A stretch of 9,191 bases of DNA, taken from the NCBI GenBank assembly GCA_019241095.1, contig JAFAXJ010000319.1:1-9191 (forward strand). Reading direction: 5' to 3'. The position numbers were made by a program, and so were the translations under genes. Origin of the DNA: Verrucomicrobiota bacterium. GTDB taxonomy: Bacteria > Verrucomicrobiota > Verrucomicrobiia > Chthoniobacterales > JAFAMB01. This document shows, piece by piece, positions 5,906 through 9,191 of the stretch (positions are counted from its first letter, which is position 1; every line of letters begins with the position of its first letter). The notes beneath the pieces were generated by a model that made no database searches, was not told the origin of the DNA, and saw nothing but the letters and a program-made list of their open reading frames with translations.

Positions 5906-6198
5906 TTTAGAACGCGCGCGTTCTTTTTGCGAGCGAGAAACGGAGGCTTGATCGGCTTGGTCGGCTAGTCATAAAAAGGTCATCGGTAGTGACCGGCAGC
6001 TAAGACCGCAGAGCCATTGGAGCTGTATGCCCGATAGCTAGTTTGGTTCCGAGCAATTTGGTTTGAGCATTAGCGAAGCACCAGGCCGTCTGAATCGACC
6101 TGGTGCTATCCTGTTTAGGAGATTTCTCTTAAAACTAACCCCTCGGGCCGGTTGACTGCCCTCAAAGAGCAAAAACAACAGCATTCGAGGAGAAAGTT
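5906..6198 (+). ncRNA. Candidate bridge RNA region in the IS110 left end
   Basis: About 290 bp of non-coding DNA precede the transposase, the place where IS110-group elements encode the bridge RNA. Two clear stem-loops are visible: GGTCA/TGACC (5978-5994, 7-nt loop) and AGCACCAGG/CCTGGTGCT (6077-6107, 9 bp with a 13-nt loop). Between them, TAGCTAGTT (6035-6043) repeats the left flank at 5894-5902, and GGAGCTGT (6019-6026) repeats the right junction at 7597-7604. Both could be guide segments. RNA ends and the full fold are not determined, and the identification rests on family knowledge plus these matches. No protein-coding frame is supportable here. Confidence 0.38.
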
Positions 6199-7597
6199 AT
6201 GTCAAAGCCAAAGAAAACCACTTCTGGGCGCAAGAGCAAATCAAAAGCAAAAACAGAGAGCCTAAAAGTCTTTAATGCCAATGCAGCGGGAATAGATATC
6301 GGAGCCAAATTTCACATGGTGGCTATTCCGAAGGACTGCACCGAAGAAAACATCCGCAAATTTGGTCCCTTTACCAGCGACTTGCATCGCTTAGCCGACT
6401 GGTTAAAAGAACATAGGATTCAAAGTGTTGCGATGGAATCGACGGGAGTGTATTGGCTAGCGCTGTTCCAAATTCTGGAGCGCAGGGGTTTTGAGGTAAA
6501 GTTGGTTAACGCAGCGCATGTAAAAAATCTGCCAGGGAAAAAGACTGACATAAGCGACTGCCAATGGCTGCAGCAACTCCATAGCTATGGATTGTTAAAC
6601 GGCTCGTTCCGGCCCGTCGATCAGGTGTGCGTGTTACGCAGTTTTTTGCGTCTGCGTGACAATCTGGTCAAGGATTGCAGTACTCAGATTTTGCGTATGC
6701 AGAAAGCTTTGACGGAAATGAACCTCCAAATCCATCAAGTCTTCAGTGATGTTATGGGCAGTAGCGCATTGGCGATTATTCAGGCGATTTTGGCCGGAGA
6801 ACGTGATGCAGCTCAAATTAGCCCAGCTCAAGCATCCCAGAGTTAAGGCTTCGAATTTGGACATTGTGAAGGCCTTGGATGGCGACTACCGCGCTGAACA
6901 GCTTTTCGCTTTGCAAACGGCTCTGGAACTTCACGACGTCTATGAGCTCAAGATCATGGAATGTGAGAATAAAATTGAGCAACAACTGGCCACTTTTGAC
7001 GCTCAGCTCGATTTTGAGCAAGCACTGGAACAAAGCAAAGCCTTAAAAGCCCGTTCGACTCAAGTGCGCATCGAATTGCGCCGTCAAGCCCAACTGACCA
7101 GTATATGCGGGGTAGATCTGACCAAATTGCCTGGTTTAAGTACTCTGGCGGTGCAGCTCATTATATCCGAAACCGGCTTGAACATGGAGTGTTGGAAAAG
7201 CGAGAAGCACTTCTGTTCCTGGCTCAAACTCTGTCCTGATCGACGCGTGAGTGGAGGCAAGCTCTTAAAATCCAAGGCTAGAAAAACCAAAAACCGTGCT
7301 GCAAACATGTTCCGTTTAGCAGCCCAAGGAGCAATGCAAAGCAAAACCGCCCTTGGGGCCTTTATCCGACGTATCAGAGCCCGGCTTGGAGCTCCAACCG
7401 CCATTAACGCTGGTGCTCACAAGCTTGCTCGACTCTTCTATCGAATGCTCAAATTCGGAGAAGCCTATGTTGAGAAGGGTCAGGGCTATTATGACCAAAA
7501 ATTCAAAGAACGAGTGCTAAATAACCTCTCTAAACGAGCGAAAGAATTCGGCTTCAAACTTACCCCAGACGACGTTGCTACCACTTCAGTTTCTTAG
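6199..7597 (+). pseudogene. IS110-family transposase (DEDD recombinase), split by a frameshift
   Basis: The reconstructed protein is about 465 residues, full length for its type. The first frame (6199-6846) has a basic lysine-rich leader, then the RuvC-like DEDD domain: D33 in AAGIDIGAKFH, E80 in AMESTGVYWL, and D117 and D120 in KTDISDCQWLQQLH. A coiled-coil linker follows. At about 6811 the family sequence leaves this frame after ILAGERDA and continues in the second as KLAQLKHPRVKAS. The second frame has the C-terminal domain: PGLSTLAVQLIISETG, WLKLCPDRRVSGGK (the serine codon at 7250 is the likely catalytic Ser) and a tail to the stop at 7597. One extra base in GCAGCTCAAA would explain the break. 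AGGAGA at 6188-6193 is a good ribosome binding site for the ATG at 6199. It is probably inactive; sequencing error or programmed +1 shifting are alternatives. Confidence 0.88.
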
Positions 7598-7598
7598 G

Positions 7599-7629
7599 AG
7601 CTGTTCTTTGTTTGTGTCGGATCACGGGC
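7599..7629 (+). repeat. Displaced right part of repeat copy B, beyond the IS110
   Basis: AGCTGTTCTTTGTTTGTG followed by TCGGATCACGGGC corresponds to 2396-2425 with one single-base gap and five mismatches over 31 positions. It starts two bases after the transposase stop codon. This similarity has no reason to exist unless the two loci were once contiguous copies, so it fixes the right boundary of the insertion sequence. Confidence 0.65.
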
Positions 7630-7714
7630 GGCGTAGAAGCCGATGAGCGGCCTTCGGATCGCAGTACGTACCGCATTTGTGGGTCCTTATCGTGGCGTTT
7701 TCAGGTCGTGAAAC

Positions 7715-8100
7715 TACAATTTTGTGCCGCACCGCTTCTGCCACTAGATCAGGCCGTTCGCGTTGGCCGGCATTCTCAAAGAATTGGAACTGCGTGTGGG
7801 GGATGGCTTGTGCGATCTCTTCTGACAGAGGCAACGGCGTGCAAAGGTTACGGTCGCCACAAACCACCAAGACCGGCTGTTTGATCTCGCCCAGCCGTGT
7901 GAAGGAATCATGAGCCGCGATCATGTCGATGCGTCTGAGGGCGATGTCCCGGTCTTCGGGCTGCGCTGGGTACCCGGCCGCACGCTCGATCCACGCCTGC
8001 TCCGCAAACCGGACGAGCCTGTCCCTACGGAAAATAGACTGGCCGGCGTAATTAACGAAACAGGGCTCCTAACCAGCAATGCCCGCATGTAGCCGAGCGA
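7715..8100 (-). pseudogene. Degraded alpha/beta-hydrolase, C-terminal half
   Basis: Read on the minus strand, the open frame from 8068 down to 7622 first gives FVNYAG, then RRDRLVRFAEQAWIERAAG, YPAQPEDRDIALRRIDM and IAAHDSFTRLGEIKQPVLVV. CGDRNLCTPLPLSEEIAQAI and FQFFENAG follow. This is the cap-to-C-terminus part of an alpha/beta hydrolase, with the acid-residue loop 'V-x-G-D-x-D/N-x-x-T-P'. After ENAG the family has a catalytic histidine (AGH); here it reads AGQRERPDLVAEAV, so the histidine is gone, apparently with a few codons. A TAG at 8069-8071 blocks the frame upstream, and the half with the nucleophile serine is missing. The gene is not the paralogue of the hydrolase at 1218, since motif wording differs throughout. 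Past about 7715 the frame runs into unrelated sequence. Confidence 0.65.
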
Positions 8101-8110
8101 TTTACACATC

Positions 8111-8129
8111 CGCCTCACGGTTTGAGGCG
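8111..8129. other. Perfect 7-bp hairpin
   Basis: CGCCTCA (8111-8117) and TGAGGCG (8123-8129) form a 7-bp stem around CGGTT. It lies between the hydrolase remnant and the promoter of the small gene at 8188. No T-tract follows on either side, so it is either a weak terminator or an operator-like site. Confidence 0.3.
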
Positions 8130-8152
8130 CCTACGTTGATGCTACGATTGCC

Positions 8153-8181
8153 TTCGGAAGCGCTTGGCACTATCCTATAAT
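8153..8181 (+). promoter_or_regulatory. Promoter of the small coiled-coil membrane protein gene
   Basis: A perfect TATAAT lies at 8176-8181, ending 6 nt before the ATG at 8188. A weak -35 candidate TTCGGA (8153-8158) sits 17 bp upstream. Transcription starting about 7 nt after the -10 would begin at the ATG itself, and no Shine-Dalgarno sequence is present, so a leaderless mRNA is likely. The -10 is clear, the -35 is poor. Confidence 0.5.
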
Positions 8182-8187
8182 TCAAGA

Positions 8188-8445
8188 ATGACTGCCATGG
8201 AGAGCTTGGCGAGGCTGAGAGACTCTGGATTCGAACAGGGCCAGGCGGAAGCGATCCTCGCAGTCATCGAGAGTTCCGAGTACGTTACAAAAGTAGACCT
8301 TGATTCGGCAGTGACCCGCTTGGAGAACAGACTTGAGACCAAAGTTGCTCAGTTGGAAACCAAAATTAGCGAAGCCAAAAACGCGATTTGGTTGCCATTC
8401 TTCCTGTTGCTTGCAGCGCAAGTCGCAACGCATTTCTGGAAGTGA
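8188..8445 (+). CDS. Small coiled-coil protein with C-terminal membrane anchor (CCDC90/DUF1640-like)
   Basis: An 85-residue protein. Residues 5-32 (ESLARLRDSGFEQGQAEAILAV) match the N-terminal helical hairpin of bacterial DUF1640/CCDC90-like proteins. Residues 36-66 form a heptad-rich coiled coil (DLDSAVTRLENRLETKVAQL). Residues 68-83 (AIWLPFFLLLAAQVA) form one transmembrane helix close to the C-terminus. Small size and order of parts fit the family, whose bacterial members are of unknown function; they probably oligomerise at the inner membrane. The start at 8188 is chosen because TATAAT lies just upstream; an in-frame codon at 8164 lies upstream of that box and is rejected, and ATG 8197 is a less likely alternative. 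It stands alone, flanked by two pseudogenes. Confidence 0.75.
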   Translation: MTAMESLARLRDSGFEQGQAEAILAVIESSEYVTKVDLDSAVTRLENRLETKVAQLETKISEAKNAIWLPFFLLLAAQVATHFWK

Positions 8446-8581
8446 TATTCTGGGTTAAGGGAAGTCTTCGGACATGGACTCACTGGCGATCTTTCTAGTC
8501 CGTTCAAGCAGGATGACGTCGATCGGGACTTTTGCGACGACTAGAACATCTTGTACTGAGCGTTTTACTTTTCTTTCTGCG

Positions 8582-8874
8582 ACCCCGCTTGAATACCTGG
8601 CTGAACGCGTTGAGCGAAGAGCAAAACTCGAAGGTCAAAGGTTAGTTCCGGAGTTGGTCAATGCGCGTTTTGTCGGCCAGATCCAAATCCGCCAACCCGC
8701 AAGCGATTGAAAAAGATCCCGAGCCAAATATAACTACGGCCGGCAAACATTTGTAGCCCACTGGCGATGCGGTCACTGGAGAGCCAAGTGTACGGCGAAG
8801 GACGCTCGCACCGGAAACTAATCTGGATTCAACCCTATAAGACTCATGAACCGCCCGAAAAGGACGCAGGATAA
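8582..8874 (+). pseudogene. Broken gene for an uncharacterised conserved protein
   Basis: A coding-like plus frame reads PLEYLAERVERRAKLEGQR, LVPELVNARFVGQIQIRQPA and SD, then a TGA (8708-8710). The same frame carries on as KYNYGRQTFVAHWRCGHWRA. By 8788 the text has moved to another frame with VYGEGRSHRKLIWIQPYKTH and EPPEKDAG, ending in TAA at 8872-8874. The pattern 'H-W-R-x-G-H-W-R ... G-x-G-R ... L-I-W-I-x-P-Y' recalls the C-terminus of conserved hypothetical proteins that I have seen on phages, plasmids and chromosomes; I cannot name a family or function. One stop and one frameshift (a missing base between about 8780 and 8788) show it is dead. The 5' end is not recognisable between 8460 and 8580. 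Confidence 0.45.
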
Positions 8875-8955
8875 TCAAGGAACCACTCTGCCTTAAGGAT
8901 AGGGACGAAAAACATCATCTGTTATTATTTAGCAACGCCAGAAAAGAAATAGTAA

Positions 8956-9191
8956 TTTGATCGCAATCCTTGGTTTTGCCATTCTGGGGAGCAACGCGAA
9001 GCCATTAAGCGCCTCCGCATAGAGGGAAGACGATTGGTCGATGAGCGCTTGGTTTTTGAGACTGTTCTTGCGCAGCGAAATTTGGTGAATTCTGCTCGGA
9101 AATCAACGCGTACGCGACGGAACAAGGAACGCCGTCAGTACCTGCAGCGGGTGGGCACTGATATTAGCACGTCTTCTAACTTGACGAAGTC
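8956..9191 (+). CDS. Open basic reading frame running off the right edge; partial, unidentified
   Basis: From the stop at 8953-8955 to the window end, 78 codons stay open: NPWFCHSGEQREAIKRLRIE, then GRRLVDERLVFETVLAQR, NLVNSARKSTRTRRNKERRQ and YLQRVGTDISTSSNLTKS. It is rich in Arg/Lys and Glu and helix-like. A helical 'VDE..VF..V..QR..V..A...T...R...ERR' tail is reminiscent of the C-terminal part of Mu/TniA-type DDE transposases, but this is a weak impression and no catalytic domain is visible. No ATG or GTG with a ribosome binding site starts this frame, so it may be the tail of another decayed gene. Positions 8875-8955 hold no feature I can support. Confidence 0.3.

Larger units (their letters stand above)
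5906..7599 (+). mobile_element. IS110-family insertion sequence (about 1.7 kb)
   Basis: The element consists of ~290 bp of non-coding left end, a single transposase gene in two frames (6199-7597) and almost no right end. Boundaries are inferred by comparison with the uninterrupted paralogous block at 2229-2425: similarity to the left flank stops at 5905 (possibly already at 5877) and resumes at 7599. No terminal inverted repeats or target duplication are evident, as is normal for IS110. The dinucleotide CT is present at both predicted junctions (5905-5906 and 7601-7602), like the shared core of IS621-type elements. Because the transposase is frameshifted, this copy probably cannot move on its own unless frameshifting occurs. 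Confidence 0.72.

Noticed and set aside
6101..6125. Similarity of GGTGCTATCCTGTTTAGG to GGCACTATCCTATAATTC at 8166-8183
   Set aside because: The match is short and fits two unrelated promoter-like stretches. It is not enough to call a repeat.
8457..8605. Minus-strand peptide VQDVLVVAKVPIDVILLERT ending in TAA at 8457-8459
   Set aside because: It looks coding-like for about 50 codons, but has a stop upstream, no start and no family I recognise. It overlaps the opposite-strand broken gene, so it was not annotated.
1..9191. CRISPR array, tRNA or rRNA, retron or other defence system
   Set aside because: No regularly spaced repeats, no tRNA-like cloverleaf and no reverse transcriptase, Cas or helicase-nuclease genes were seen on either strand.

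Overview
The window looks like a gene-poor, eroding stretch of a soil-type bacterial chromosome. The base composition is moderate by eye, close to balanced GC. The mix of genes (a beta-helix protein, Phd/PIN toxin-antitoxin pieces, a two-part AI-2E-type C-terminus, IS110) would fit an acidobacterium or a rhizobial-type proteobacterium. No marker gene settles this, so the taxonomic guess is weak. Five or six genes look intact: a NYN-domain nuclease (54-596 +), an alpha/beta hydrolase (1218-2027 +), a 617-residue parallel beta-helix protein (2657-4510 -), a vapBC toxin-antitoxin pair (5113-5786 +) and a small CCDC90/DUF1640-like coiled-coil membrane protein (8188-8445 +). Nearly everything else recognisable is wreckage: the C-terminal end of an AI-2E-family transporter (662-1112 -), two different vapC remnants (2200-2302 +, 2432-2640 -), a frameshifted IS110 transposase (6199-7597 +), an alpha/beta hydrolase remnant (7715-8100 -) and a broken conserved gene (8582-8874 +). 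At the right edge an open basic reading frame runs out of the window.

The main structural finding is a duplicated block. The 3' end of vapC plus its downstream flank (copy B, 5725-5905) has a diverged, uninterrupted relative at 2229-2425 (copy A). The last ~30 bp of copy A are missing next to copy B but reappear at 7599-7629, directly after the transposase stop codon. Copy A therefore acts as a natural 'empty site' that places the IS110 element at about 5906-7599, with its left limit possibly as early as 5878. This leaves about 290 bp of non-coding left end before the transposase, where IS110 elements carry a bridge RNA. Short sequences at both inferred junctions recur inside that left end, as expected for guide loops. 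The 3.3 kb between the copies, holding the beta-helix gene, is flanked by direct repeats.

For regulation, vapBC has a TTGACA box followed by a perfect 9-bp inverted repeat that overlaps the ATG, with no ribosome binding site. This suggests a leaderless, self-repressed operon. The small gene at 8188 also has a TATAAT box 7 nt before its ATG and no ribosome binding site. Three hairpins in a row (4896-4968) and four TTTAAG-like boxes upstream of the beta-helix gene are unexplained non-coding features. No tRNA, rRNA or CRISPR array is visible.
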